This document shows positions 11,114-23,600 of a DNA stretch of 64,000 bases, piece after piece; positions within the stretch are counted from its first letter, which is position 1; the number at the start of each line of letters is the position of its first letter. A program made the position numbers and the translations under genes. This DNA is from Acestrorhynchus altus (Eukaryota; Chordata; Actinopteri; Characiformes; Acestrorhynchidae). Under the pieces are notes generated by a model. That model was not told the DNA's origin. It did not search any database and worked only from the letters and a program-made list of their open reading frames with translations. The stretch lies in contig CM067507.1 of NCBI GenBank assembly GCA_034509495.1, positions 35,375,346 through 35,439,345 on the forward strand, in the 5' to 3' direction.

Positions 11114-12605
11114 GTGCACGAGGAGGAACACCCCCTGCTGGAACAGTCAGATTGAGCAACGTCCGTTTTTCCACATTTACAGGTCAGTGCCTGTAAACAC
11201 CAGACTTTTTCCTGTGAGCAAACAGACGGCAGAGCTAATGGACAGTCAGGAAACATTTACCCAATTTAACAAAAAGTGAAATGGTGCACATTTCCTTTAA
11301 TGAATTCTCTTTGGTCAGGAAAAGTCTTCCCTTAAGATTCATATTTAAGACATTCAGTGTTTGAGTGGTATATGCAGCCGGACACTGACATAGTTCATAA
11401 TCTCATATTTCTGAGTGCCGTTGGCGGTGCTGCAGAAGATTGCCGGATGCCAGTGTGAGAGACATCTCATTATTTTGTTCTTTCCCACCCAGTGTTCAAA
11501 ATACAGCCACTTTAACGAGGGTACTTCACAGTAAATTTCAGATTCGGTTGTTGAAGCTTGTGAGCTCAGTCTGGAGCAGTGAGGAAATGGGTACCATGGA
11601 AGCCCCGGTAGCTCGGACCACACTGATCACCTCAATAAGTCAGTTCTCAGGTCTGGATGATTATCTGTGGCTTTTGGCTGGGAATGTGATCCCACTGGAT
11701 ATTACAGCATTCCCTTTGCTCTTCGCAGCGGTTGGAGCAGGTTTTAATGTACAGCTCCTCCTCCTTTCTGCTCTTTAGAGTGGAGCGTTGTATCTCTACA
11801 ATATGCCAATCAGCTAAATTTCACACTTCTTCTCCTTAATCAAAAACATTGTATAATGATTAATTACAGTCATTGATCCAGACCTGGCTAGAGGCTGATC
11901 TTCTGCACAGATCATTGGACAACAAACTTCAAAATGTAAATTCTTGGGACAATGTTAAAGAGAATTAAGTCCTATTGTTATAAAGATACAGTTGTAATAT
12001 TTGAATAAAATTATGACAATTTATCTGCTTCTTTCACACCAAACTATAACGTAAATCCTCACTTCTGGCAGCGATACCACTTTAACAATGTCATTTTACA
12101 ACTGATTTCCCAAAACTTTTCAGACTTCATTTACATCGGCGCTCCTCAAACTCCACCGTCAGGCAGCGGCAACTTTGGAAGCAGAAACCATCTGTATTTT
12201 TACAGTAAAACTGGGTGGAGTTTCCATCTCTTTCTCCCACATTTCCAAAACATCAAAAACATGGATTTCAGGTGAACGGGCTACACTAAATAATGCTGGC
12301 GAGTGAATGGACTGGCACTGTCCTGGATGACCCCCACCCCAGTGTGCAATACAGTCATCCAGGTGGCTGATGCTCCTCACGGGTGGAGGTCTGACTGCTG
12401 ATTGTAAAGCATACTCTGCCCGTCAACTCCCGAACACTCATCTAACGTCCTGAGAAGGTGGATCTACTTTTTGAACACTCAGTCTCATAATGAGATCCAG
12501 GAGACCTCATTGAGGAGCTGCAGGAGAGGCAGGCTGTTGAATTATCCAACTTAAAGAAACTCTTCTAGGGAATGAAAGAAGAATGAGGGTTAAAGATGTA
12601 AAATA
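11114..12605. other. intergenic sequence, part 3
   Basis: No gene, repeat array or element end was recognised. Short open frames at 11440-11778 and 12159-12380 show no domain or splice context. Confidence 0.4.
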
Positions 12606-14530
12606 TTTATTTTTTTGTAAATGTTCCTAAATCTGAATCCACAAACTCCAAAAAACCCATTACACTTTGTATACTTCAAAAAGGCTTCATTTTTGACATT
12701 GTATACTACTGTACAGGACCAAGAAAAGACAAATACTGTTAATAATGTCTGAATATTGTACACGAGGGGAAAATACCCAGGAAACAGATTTCATTACAAC
12801 CAGTCATTGAGAAATTATGTACAATTGATTCGTTTGAAAGTTTAAAAAATACATCATGCCATGTATATTACAAGCGCAGGACTCTGAATATACCAACAAC
12901 TGTAGTCCACTTCAGTTGTGCACACATCAAAACTTCATCTCGAGCCGGTGCTTTTCACCAGCTTCTCAATTCTTTATTAATTTCCAAACGTCATACCGTG
13001 AATTTTTATTCTAGTCAAATTCTAAACAGCATCTTTCTGAGAATAATGTAAACAAACGGAAAAGAAAAGAAACGTGAACTTTACATTTCTGATGTCAAAG
13101 CGATGTGAAAGGCATTTAAGCTCCTGTGTGATCCTCTGCGAGGACACCGCGACTGTACTCAGACAGGAAATCCTCGCGCACGCTAAGCTTCAGCTACTGG
13201 AGTCTGGTCAGGTGGTCTCTAGCGTGATTTCGCGGCGCACATCGTTCGCCATTAACAGCTCCGATGTCACAATCGGCGCAACGTGATTGGTGCGTTCTTT
13301 GATTGCTAAAGTGAAGGTGAAACTAAAAAGTGTAAAACCAGAAAATAAGATTCAAGTGGTCAGAATTTTAGACAATATTGATTCTACATCCTAAATACAA
13401 CAAAAATACTCTGAAATCTTTCATTATTATTATTATTTTGTGGGATTTTTTTACAGATTCTGTACAAGTTTTTTTACAACACATAGACTCTCAAAATGAT
13501 ATTCTGACATCCTTCTTAAATATTTTTTTATTTTATTTTTTTATTTTTTTGGAAGAAAAATGAAAAACAAAATCACCCAAATAGCTATAATGAAGTTAAG
13601 GTAGCATTTGGTCGAGAATTTCTATTTTTTTTCTCCTTAAAGACGGATATTTACATTATTTTATAAAGTAACACGTTCTGTTCAATCTGCATGCTTCCAA
13701 AGCAGCTTGACTCTTTTTTTTTTTTTTAAATCCACATTCTTAAAAAATAGCTTCAATTGATAATAAATACAAAACGTCATCTCTTATTATTTTACAGAAA
13801 TCAAACGAAAAAAAAAGGAAAGAAAAATAAACTGACTCATGGAATCAAGTATCTTAAACTGTTTTTTTTTGTTGTTGTTTTTAGTGCAAGTTAATATTCC
13901 CTTAGCTTTATCCCTAAGGAAGTCTTCTCAGTACATTCCTTGTTCAGTGGTGTCTACATTTCTGACTCTATATAATGTGTGTATCTGTATATATAGATTT
14001 ATAGAGATTTATATTTATATATATAATCTGTATCCAGAGGACCTGCCTCTTAATAACTAAATAAGGCCGTGGCCAGCACTTTGCTTTCCTGGGCAGCTGG
14101 TGAGATTTACCCCAACACCACCTTCAGGCTCCTGTTTGCCCTGTTTGTCACCGAAGCGAGTGAAGCTCTGCTCGTCCCTCAGAGAACAAGCCAAAGCCGT
14201 TCCTGCTGTTTCTGTTCGGCCAAGCGGAGGAAGCGGTGCGCAGCCTGGTGTTCGGGTGGAAAACGGTCACCGTATTCAGCATGCCCGCCCCCCACCTTAC
14301 CTGCCCAGCCCACACTGAGCCCTACTGGCCTGTGCCTCGTTTAACTGGGGACCTTGGAGCAGGTCTCCCCCTCACCTCTTACAGTTCTGCGGTCTTTCGT
14401 CTGCCCTGATAAGTTTAAAGATTAAGTAACAAAATGCTTCCTGTTTAGAAACGGGCCTAGAAAAAGAGAAGGAATGCATATGTGTGGAGTTCGAACGTTC
14501 GCTCTGTCCACCTCCAAACTCCTCTTCGGT
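12606..14530 (-). other. kmt2c: presumed kmt2c 3' UTR
   Basis: AT-rich, unique sequence directly after the kmt2c stop, with poly-U/poly-A runs. AATAAA on the - strand occurs at 13540-13545, 13532-13537, 13527-13532, 13005-13010, 12973-12978 and 12606-12611, so several alternative 3' ends are possible. The lower boundary is set at the most distal signal and is an inference. A long 3' UTR of about 2 kb is usual for this gene. Confidence 0.5.
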
Positions 14531-14623
14531 TTAGTTCATCCATTTCCTGCAGTTTACTGCACCACAGTGACAAGGAATCTTATGCTGGTCATCTTCAAGG
14601 TCAAATTTGTAGTCGTAGCAGAG
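14531..14623 (-). CDS. kmt2c: kmt2c E39, SET end and post-SET, stop
   Basis: Reads [30 protein letters not shown] then TAA (14531-14533). The YDY catalytic Tyr and the post-SET cysteines CxCxxxxC are intact, so the enzyme appears functional. Acceptor cttccag. Confidence 0.98.
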   Translation of the reverse strand, partial: LCYDYKFDLEDDQHKIPCHCGAVNCRKWMN

Positions 14624-17600
14624 CTGGAAGAAAACGGGGAAAAACAATCAATACAGGCATCGAAAAACAGACGTTTTGCTTTGACAATCCTACCTTCGTG
14701 CCTCAATGGCTGCTTAGAACCCAGGTGATGCTACGGCTACACCCTCTCACTGACGAGCTGTATGAGCATGACTCTCTACTCCACTGCAGTTAATACAAAT
14801 CACCCTCTGAGCGCCCCCTAATGGAGCTGTACATGCATTTGTTGACGAGCAGAGACACTTGAGTCTTTTGAAGTGAAAGCAGCAGTTTAAACACAATCCC
14901 GGAGTGGATTTAAACTCCGAAGAGCCTGTTCTGCAGCACTCACTCACCTCCTCCCCACGCTGTATCCGGCGGTTGGAGCTGATGATTATTTTGTGGCCTC
15001 TCTCGAAGGTCACAACCTCAGCTATGCAGTTGGGTGCGCAAGAGTGGTTGATGTACCTGAAGGCATAAAATCAACTGTATCGTCAGTGTGACTGGAAACA
15101 CGATCGCAAACTGAGCTGAGACAGACATCTACAGATCAGAAAGTCAGAAAATCTCAATCTGGTCCTACCTCGCAGGTCCTCCAGTGATGGTTGCGTCGAT
15201 TACATGCTCGCTGTCGATGCGGAACATATAGACTCCGCGGTTCTATGGTTTAGAAAGCAGAAACGACTACGTTACTACATACGCAGGAGAGAAAGGCAGC
15301 TCCTGGACAACGTTGTGGAGAAGTTCTTTGGTAAAGGCAGCACATGTACCTGTGATTCGTACATCTTCTCCTTGCGGTTTGCCACCTCGTTACGAATGAT
15401 GGTACCGATGTATTCAATGACCATGGTGTATTTCTCAATGTCCCGAGCAGCGTACAGACCCAAACCCTGCAACAGACACAGGACAAAAGTGAGCAAACAT
15501 GCACAGCAACTCAAAGTGCTTCCAGAAACATTCCTGTCCTCCTGGAAGAGTGCAGAGGAATCAGAGAGGACATGAGAAGGAGGAACGGAGAGAATGAGTA
15601 GTAATTGGGGGAAATGGGACAGCTGATCAGACATCACTACACTGACTCCGGAGTCAATGACAGCACAGATATGGCAGCTCTGTCCAGTTAATTGTGTTAA
15701 GTGTGAAAAGTGAAACAGTAAACGTAGTATCTATCTATACTTGTACACGAGGTGCACAGGAACAAACGTCCCCAGGGTGTCCGAACAGTCGCTGTCTTCA
15801 AACGCCGGCTGAGGACCATCTCCTTCAAGAGCATATATTATTTTCATTGAACTGAATATTGTAGGTATAAAGATCTCCAGCCGGACATTTGTTTTTGGCA
15901 GCTTCTAATCTTGAGGAATCTCTGGATTCTAGTCTCTACGAACTAGTTCAACGTATGTTCTGAGGGTCTCTGGATACGAGTTTCTGCCAAAAGCCATAAA
16001 TCTAAATGTAAATGCTGTGATGGCAGTTACTGCCAGCTGTGGTCGCGTAACTGTCGCATCTTGAAGCTCAGTTTTAGTATAAAAAAACAAAACAAAAACA
16101 GGCCACTAAAGCAGTGGAGCACGTTAGTTCACGTACTCCGACATCTGTGCTCCTGCTTTACTGGCCATTTCACTGGAGACGTCATCTATTAATGTGTGAC
16201 TAAGACTTGTGTGCAGCCTTCTCCGTGTTCCAATGCTCTGCTGGAAGCCGTTTCAATGGGTATTTTCCGCGGCTTCTCTGGTTTAAGCCTCATTTTGACA
16301 TCACAAAATCCAGGTCACAGGGGAGGATCTGAGTTTACCTGGATGCGTGAGCGGGCCAGGTAGACGTTGGACTTCCACTCAGCCTTCATTCGTCTGTACT
16401 GGGAGGACTTGGAGTGGACAAACTGCTTGCTGTAGGGGGCGCCAGTGAGCTCTGCAGGGCTGCCGTTGCTCTGGAGGGCCTTAGAGGAGCAGCTGCTGGT
16501 CAAGGTGTGTGGCCTGAGGGAACACATTGAAAAGCAATGGACTCAGGAGACAAGGCGTAGAGCACCATCAAAGGTCTGGTATCCACTTCAATTATATGGA
16601 CACCCTATAGAACCATATCAGTTACCATATCAGTTACGATAAAACAGCCGAACAGTGCAGGCTGACCTCACGGGTGGACGCTGCTTGTGGATCAAAAAGG
16701 ACATGCAGAAATAACTACAGGACACCAACCTCTTGATGTGTGTGCAGGCCTTGGGCTCAGAGCGAGCACATCCTGAGGGGTTGATGGCCAGTGGCAGCTC
16801 CATCAGGGGATTACGGCCATAGCGAAAGGTGTAGCGTGCACACGCCTCCACTCCAGGCAGCTGAAACAGAAGGCAGGCGACGTTAGTCTTAATAAACGGT
16901 GCTGAATTAGAGATTTAAAGTCTATTAACTGGTACGAGGACAGAAATTAAGACCAGCTGTAGTCTGCACTACTCTGCGTCCTTCTAAATGTACACGACCA
17001 AAACACACTGCTGCTGGTGTGTGTTCACAATTATGAGATAATGATATTTTTATCACTACTTTTATTCTCATTTGAGACACCAATCTGCTTGATCCAAGTT
17101 CAGCACGGCATGGTTAAGCCTATAAAGCCTGTTTATTTGATGATCTGAGCAATTATTATAAAAAGAAACTAAATATCACGTTTCATGACTTTTCCATCAT
17201 ATTTTATGGATCGGAGATGTACGGCGCATAGCTTTTAAACCCTTTAAAGCCAGGTGTATTAGATTTATCCTCCTGAAAACATCCAATAATTACAGGAATA
17301 AGAAACTAAAATATCCATGTTTTCGCCCTCTGGTGGATCATCCCTGCACTGCACACACTACAAAGTTACATACAGATGTGAGACAGCTACGATTATGGGG
17401 TTAAACAATATTAAAATAAATAAAAACTGATGTGCACAGCGGATTCCTGATGCACTAACTGCAATAAAAAATAACAGCCCTATTATCTTTTCAGAAGGTC
17501 AAATAAACAATATGATGATTCAGGTTTTAAAGGGTTGAACAAACTAAAAAACAGAACAACGCTGTTAAAGCCCTTATACCATTGAGTGACAATGTTCATT

Positions 17601-20600
17601 TGAACATTGTGGGTTTTCTTCTGGTGCAGAGCGTGCACGGACAACCCGCCACGTTTTGTTGTTTATCGTCATTTATTTGATGTATTACACATTTGAGCCG
17701 TTTCTCAAGGTTATTTAATAATTATTTGAGGCAATAATTCATTTTTAATGCACTAATGCACTTTATGCAGGCATCAAACATGATTAAAACGGTGTGAAAT
17801 GGCAATCGAAATGGTGTGAAATGGAGTTTTCCCACCAAGACCCACCCGCGTCCACTTTAACTCTGTATACTGTACGTTTACACTTGTTCAGACACACAGC
17901 CGAGGTTCCATCTCATTGCAGATGAAAGGTTGTTCAACGGAAGCGTCAGCATCACGTGAAGCTGTTCCTGGGTCAGTCAGCAGCTCTGTGTCTGATCACC
18001 CTTAGCTCGCATGCAATTTACTGGTGTGTTACTGGGAAACAGCCACTGCAGACAAAGGGGGTTGTTGACTTAAGTCTGTCAGCAGGAGTTTGTGACGCAG
18101 CACAAGCGGACTTTTACACACATATATGCTTCGAGCACAGTCACACGGGCAGGACTATCATCCCTTCCGTCATGTCTGGTGTGCGTGATCATGCTCGGCT
18201 CTGCATGCACGGAGAACCGATTTTCACGCTCTTGTGAAATTTGGTTCCGCGTGATGTTTGATAATTTTCACACATTCCTGCAGACTGTTACTCTCCTGTG
18301 ATTGCATGGGACTCACGTACCTTTACATCCTCAGTTGTTACACTGTGAAACTATCGTTAATTATTGTTTTTTTTAAGACATACGGTCGTACCGATTCCAC
18401 AATCCTGGTGACCGCTGGGACGGTCAATCCAAACAGGTCTTCTCCCTTCAGGTAGACAGGGAAGAGTTTGAGAGTTCCTGTTTCGTTCCTCCTGTCGGCC
18501 ACTGGCTCCAGGACCTTGTCCCACACTCCTGCACAGAGAACAAGAGGACACGCGGTTTATTTTTACACTTAAAAGCAGATGTGCTTCAATGATGCCATAG
18601 AACAACCACTTGTGGGTCCATAAAGAACCATTTACTCTCCTGCAGATGTAGAAACGTGACGACCCTTTATCTTGTTACTGGTATTCTTTTAAAAGGAGTC
18701 AAAAATGGTTCTTCTACGGTACCATATCTGCAATGGGCCACTGTGGCTGCACGTTTTCATTCCAGCCAAACAGAAGGGCGTGGTCAGTTGTTTGAAGACC
18801 ACGCGGTTCACCGAACGAGTGGAAACAGGCTGATGAAACACACCAAAATGTGCAGACATTCATCTGTAAATGAAGGTGTGGTCTCTCACCTTTAGGAGAA
18901 GATCCCGTCAGCACCAGGTCCTCGTACCCCTGCTCGATAACTCGGATGCTGAACTCGGGGGTAGTGTCCTTCTCATCGATGGAGCAGAGGTAACGGCAGC
19001 GACGGTTCCCATGCCGCATGCTCCAGTAGATGCGGCTGGCCTCGTAGCCCACAGGAAAGATGGCTGTGGAAGAGTGGAATTCCTCCATCTGCTGTGGCAG
19101 GAGCTGACCAACCGCATGGAACACCAGGCTGCCCACACGGAAGGTGTGCTGCCGTTCTCCGCGCTGTACAATGCTGGCAATTTGCCGCGCCTCATCGCGC
19201 TGCACGTAGACACGACGGAACACGGCGAAACAGCGCAGCTCGTGGTCCATCCCTCCAGGAGTACCCATCCCAAAGCTACTGGAGCTTCCACGGGGCCTGT
19301 GCAGGTGGCAGAGCATGGTCTTGTCCTTGAAGAAGGTACACTGGGCCTTGAGGGCACAGGTAAAGTGGTAGGCGTTGGTGCAGCGCAGGCGATGGCAGCC
19401 ACTGGTGGCTCCAGTCTGCTGACAGTAGGCGCAGCGCACAGACAGACCACGTCTCAGAGCCAGTTCTACGTTGATGAGGGCACCGGCTTGGGTCTCATAT
19501 ACTTCTGTGGACCATAGAGCACAGTTCAGGTGCACCCACACGTCTAGGTCCAAATTGAGCAGCCGGGCAGGTCCATCTGTGAGCCCATCGCCCTCCTCAT
19601 GACAGAAACAGCAACGCCGCAGGTCTTTGGGCAGCGGCTCGGGCCGCAGGGACGCGTCCAGCTTTCTCAGTAGCATCTCTAGCTCACCCCCGTCCCGCAC
19701 CTGCAGGTTGCTCTTGGGTATGACGATGTGGACGCTCCACTTGCGCCAGCGAAGCCCTTTCCAGCGCTTGCCATATAGGCGGGACTGTGATTCATCGCTT
19801 CCATGAACTGCCCGGGGACGGGGCTTCAGCTTGACCGTGACTTTGAGGGCATCAGGTTTGACCTCTGCCTTGGCAGCCTCAGGTGAAACAGAGGGAAAGA
19901 AGATGGGTGGGGTAGAGGGCGGAGACTGCTTAGGCTGCATCTGGGCCAGACAGTGCACGTCCAGGGTGGAAACGTTTGTGCTGTACTGATGGAGAACCTT
20001 GGCAGGGCTTTTCTCCTCAGGCTGGAGAAGAACATTTGGCTGAGAAAGGAGTGCAGAGTTTGAATATAGAGGAGACTCTATTACATTAATGATTTCTTTG
20101 TTATGATTGTACCGTCAATGTTACACAGTGTACACTGTTACACAGTCAGTCCGTTTTATTTATAAAGCACATTTAAACACATGCTGCTCAACAAATGCAA
20201 AACAAACGCACCATGTATTATTTTACACACTTCATCATTGTGGACTGTGTTCTACCTCCCAATGTTCTACCTTCCACTGTCCACTATTCCACTGTCCAGT
20301 ACTACACTCTGTACTAACTTCCCCCGTCCTGTATTACACTCTGTTAATAGTGGATTCTCCACTGTCCACTATGACTCTGTGCCACCTTCCCACTGTCCAC
20401 TATGACTCTGTGCCGCTTTCCACTGTGACTCTGTGCCGCTTTCCACAGTCCACTGTGACTCTGTGCCGCTTTCCACAGTCCACTGTGACTCTGTGCCGCT
20501 TTCCACTGTCCACTGTGACTCTGTGCCGCTTTCCACTGTCCACTATGACTCTGTGCCGCTGTCCACTGTCCACTATGACTCTGTGCCGCTGTCCACAGTC

Positions 20601-23600
20601 CTCTATGACTCTGTGCCGCTGTCCACAGTCCTCTATGACTCTGTGGCCCTTTCCACTGTCCACTATGACTCTGTGGCCCTTTCCACTGTCCACTATGACT
20701 CTGTGGCCCTTTCCACTGTCCACTATGACTCTGTGCCACTTTCCACTGTCCACTATGACTCTGTGCCACTTTCCACTGTCCACTATGACTCTGTCCCGTT
20801 TTCCACTGTCCACTATTACTCTGTCCCACTTTCCATTGTCCACTATTACTCTGTACTACCTTCCACTGTCCACTATTACACACTACTGCATTTCACTGTC
20901 CACTATTACACACTACTGCATTTCACTGTCCACTATTACACAATACTGCAGTTCACTGTCCATTATTACACTCTGTACTACCTTCTACTGTCCAGTAGTG
21001 CATGTCCAGTATACAGTATTGGAACACTGAATCTTACCTTGCTGTTTTCTGGTTTGTTCTGCATTGCAGATGAATAAAGGACGAAGCAGTTGTTGCTGCA
21101 GAAGACTGCATTGCCCTCAGTTTGGCCCTCCTGTAGAGAGAACGTAAGTCAGAGCAGCAGGGCCACATCACACCACTTCCCCCCCCTTTTGCCCCAAATC
21201 ATCATTAGACAGAAACCTTACAGAGTTCACGTACGGAGGTCAAACACTGCCTTAAAAAACAAACTTTCTGTTGATGCCAAACGATCTCATTAACAGCTGT
21301 AATGTGTAAAGATGAGGGGGAGGGGCACAATCAAAGTCCCATCTGGATTAAAACGACCACAAATCCACAGCCATAAAATAATCGTTTGTGAGTTTGGGTA
21401 TATTGGGGCAGTACACAATGACCGCACGCATGAACACACACACACACACACCCTCGGGTACTGTTGGTTAACTCAGTAATCGTAGCGGGAGGATTTTCAC
21501 TTCCCTTTGGACTTGGATTATCATAATTAGGGAATAGCCTCAAGGAGTGTGTGGGAGACGGAGGAGGGGTCATTCACCCTGAAAAGCCTTCAGTCTGAAA
21601 ACACTTCAGGGTGATGTGGAGTAATCCAGGTTACAGGGAGCCACGAGAACACGAGTCGGTACCCGCACTCAGGTTACACATCCAGAACATCCAGAAAGTA
21701 CTGAATTCAAATGATTTTGTGTAGAATTTTGAAGGAAAAATGAATTCATTTTGGAATAAGGCTGAAAGTGAAGCGCTGTGACCACGTTCTGGATGCACTG
21801 TATGTACACTTTCAGGTCTCTGGGGAACGTTAGGCTCCATAACTCACCTTGAGCTTCAGTTACAGACAGACTCTAGAACAGACTTCACAGTCAGATCAGG
21901 TTTCCTGAATCGCTAAGCAACCCCAGTCATGGTTAACACAATCAATTAGAATGGTGTTGCTCCTGGCTACCATAATGTGTGGATGACTAAGGTACGTGTA
22001 GAAGACAGACTGCTCTATTCCATACCGTTTAGTATTAATTAGGTCTGTCGATATTAATTACATCTGCAATTGAGTCGTCGTAATTATTTTGATAATTCAA
22101 TACGAGTGGTCTTACAAAGGTCAAAAATTATATATGAAGTACTGAAGAGGTTTTAGTGCATTAATGCCATCATTATAACTCCTGTCTCTGACCAATAAGA
22201 GAGAGTTTGGTGTAGAAACTCCAGACCTTGTTCTAACAGATGCAGGTAAACAGAAATACAGTAAAGATGATGAAGAGTTTCTGCAGAAATTAGGTTCCAG
22301 ATTTCTTGTCAATGCCCACACGGGAATTAGACCTCCGCGTCCACACACACAGTGATACACACATACACACTAGTGAATTCACACACAAGGGTGCAGTGAG
22401 CACACGTGCCCGGAGAGGTGGGCAGCCCAATCCTCAGCACCCGGGGAGCAGCTGGAGAGATCAGTGACTTGCTCAAGGGCACTTCAGTCACGTCCTGCCA
22501 GTTCAGGGATTCGAACCAGTCACAGGGCTGGTTCCCTAACCACCAGACCACGGCTGCTCCCAATGTGTTCAATTCCATATTAATAGACTGGCATGAGGAG
22601 AACATTGGAGATGTTTTCTGAGATGAGTATATATGAGATATATATATGTATATGCACATAAGCCACTGCTGGTAGACCTGTAATGAGACCAAGCTTCGAT
22701 ACGCCTGAAAATTCCATACTTCATACTACATCCTTTGGCACGCCCAAATGCCATCACCCCTTTAAACTAATCGATGATATCAGCTTTGTGACCCATTTTC
22801 TTCACATCGAAAAATACCTTCACTGCACTCGACCATCTCTTTTCAATCTATGAATCCCATCACACACCCTGCAGGTATTTACAGAATGAACATCCTCATG
22901 CATGGTCATCCTCATGCACAGTTATCTCCTTAAACATGCAAAGCTACACATTTATTTGTTTGTATTTTTAAAAATTATTTGTCCGGTGAGCTTCCATATG
23001 GAGTAATAGGCTACGTTCACACAGCAGGTCAAAGTCGGGGCACTTTCGTACGTCGTATTCAAATCCAATACATTTCCGATACGCGGCAGTGACTCCGTTT
23101 GAACATCCGGAAGGAGGAGTGAAATATTTGGAGAGTTCAAACTAAATTAGAAGGGACATAACGCAACCTGCCTGCCTACGGCTGAACGCGGCCTCAGGAG
23201 GGAGAGGTCTTCAGCATCAAAGGAAAATAAAAAGCTTAAGAGAAGTTTAAAGAAACCAAAGACGCAAACTGAAGAAGTGGGTGTGGCCAAATAATGTGTC
23301 CTTTTTACAGCAAGCTGGAGATGCATTCTCAGTGGTAAGTGCAGCTGTCAGACATTGGAACTCCTTGATCACTGCAGATGTTGATGAAGATGAAACCAAA
23401 AGGTCAGTTTAGGAGCATGAGCTGTTCAGATGAAGGTCAGATAGGACACCTTAAAAACATCGTAAACAGCCTACAGAATGGATTTGGTGAGAAAAGCAGA
23501 TTTGGGCCACTTTTCCTGCCGTGTGAACAGACACTCCGCAGCTCTAGATTTCCGTACCTTTTTACGGCTGGGAAAGTCTTTGGAAGACCTGTGGACTCCG

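Noticed and set aside
18870..19517. 215-codon + strand frame
   Set aside because: It is antisense to E32, which has clear ePHD and FYR domains on the - strand.
20107..21077. Open frames of 214 and 307 codons on + and 147-179 on -
   Set aside because: They are translations of the 30-bp minisatellite inside the E31-E32 intron.
22391..22562. Possible tRNA gene (intact B box ggttcgaatcc)
   Set aside because: The A and B boxes are followed by a long non-tRNA tail and the sequence recurs at 7836-7978. It is a tRNA-derived SINE.
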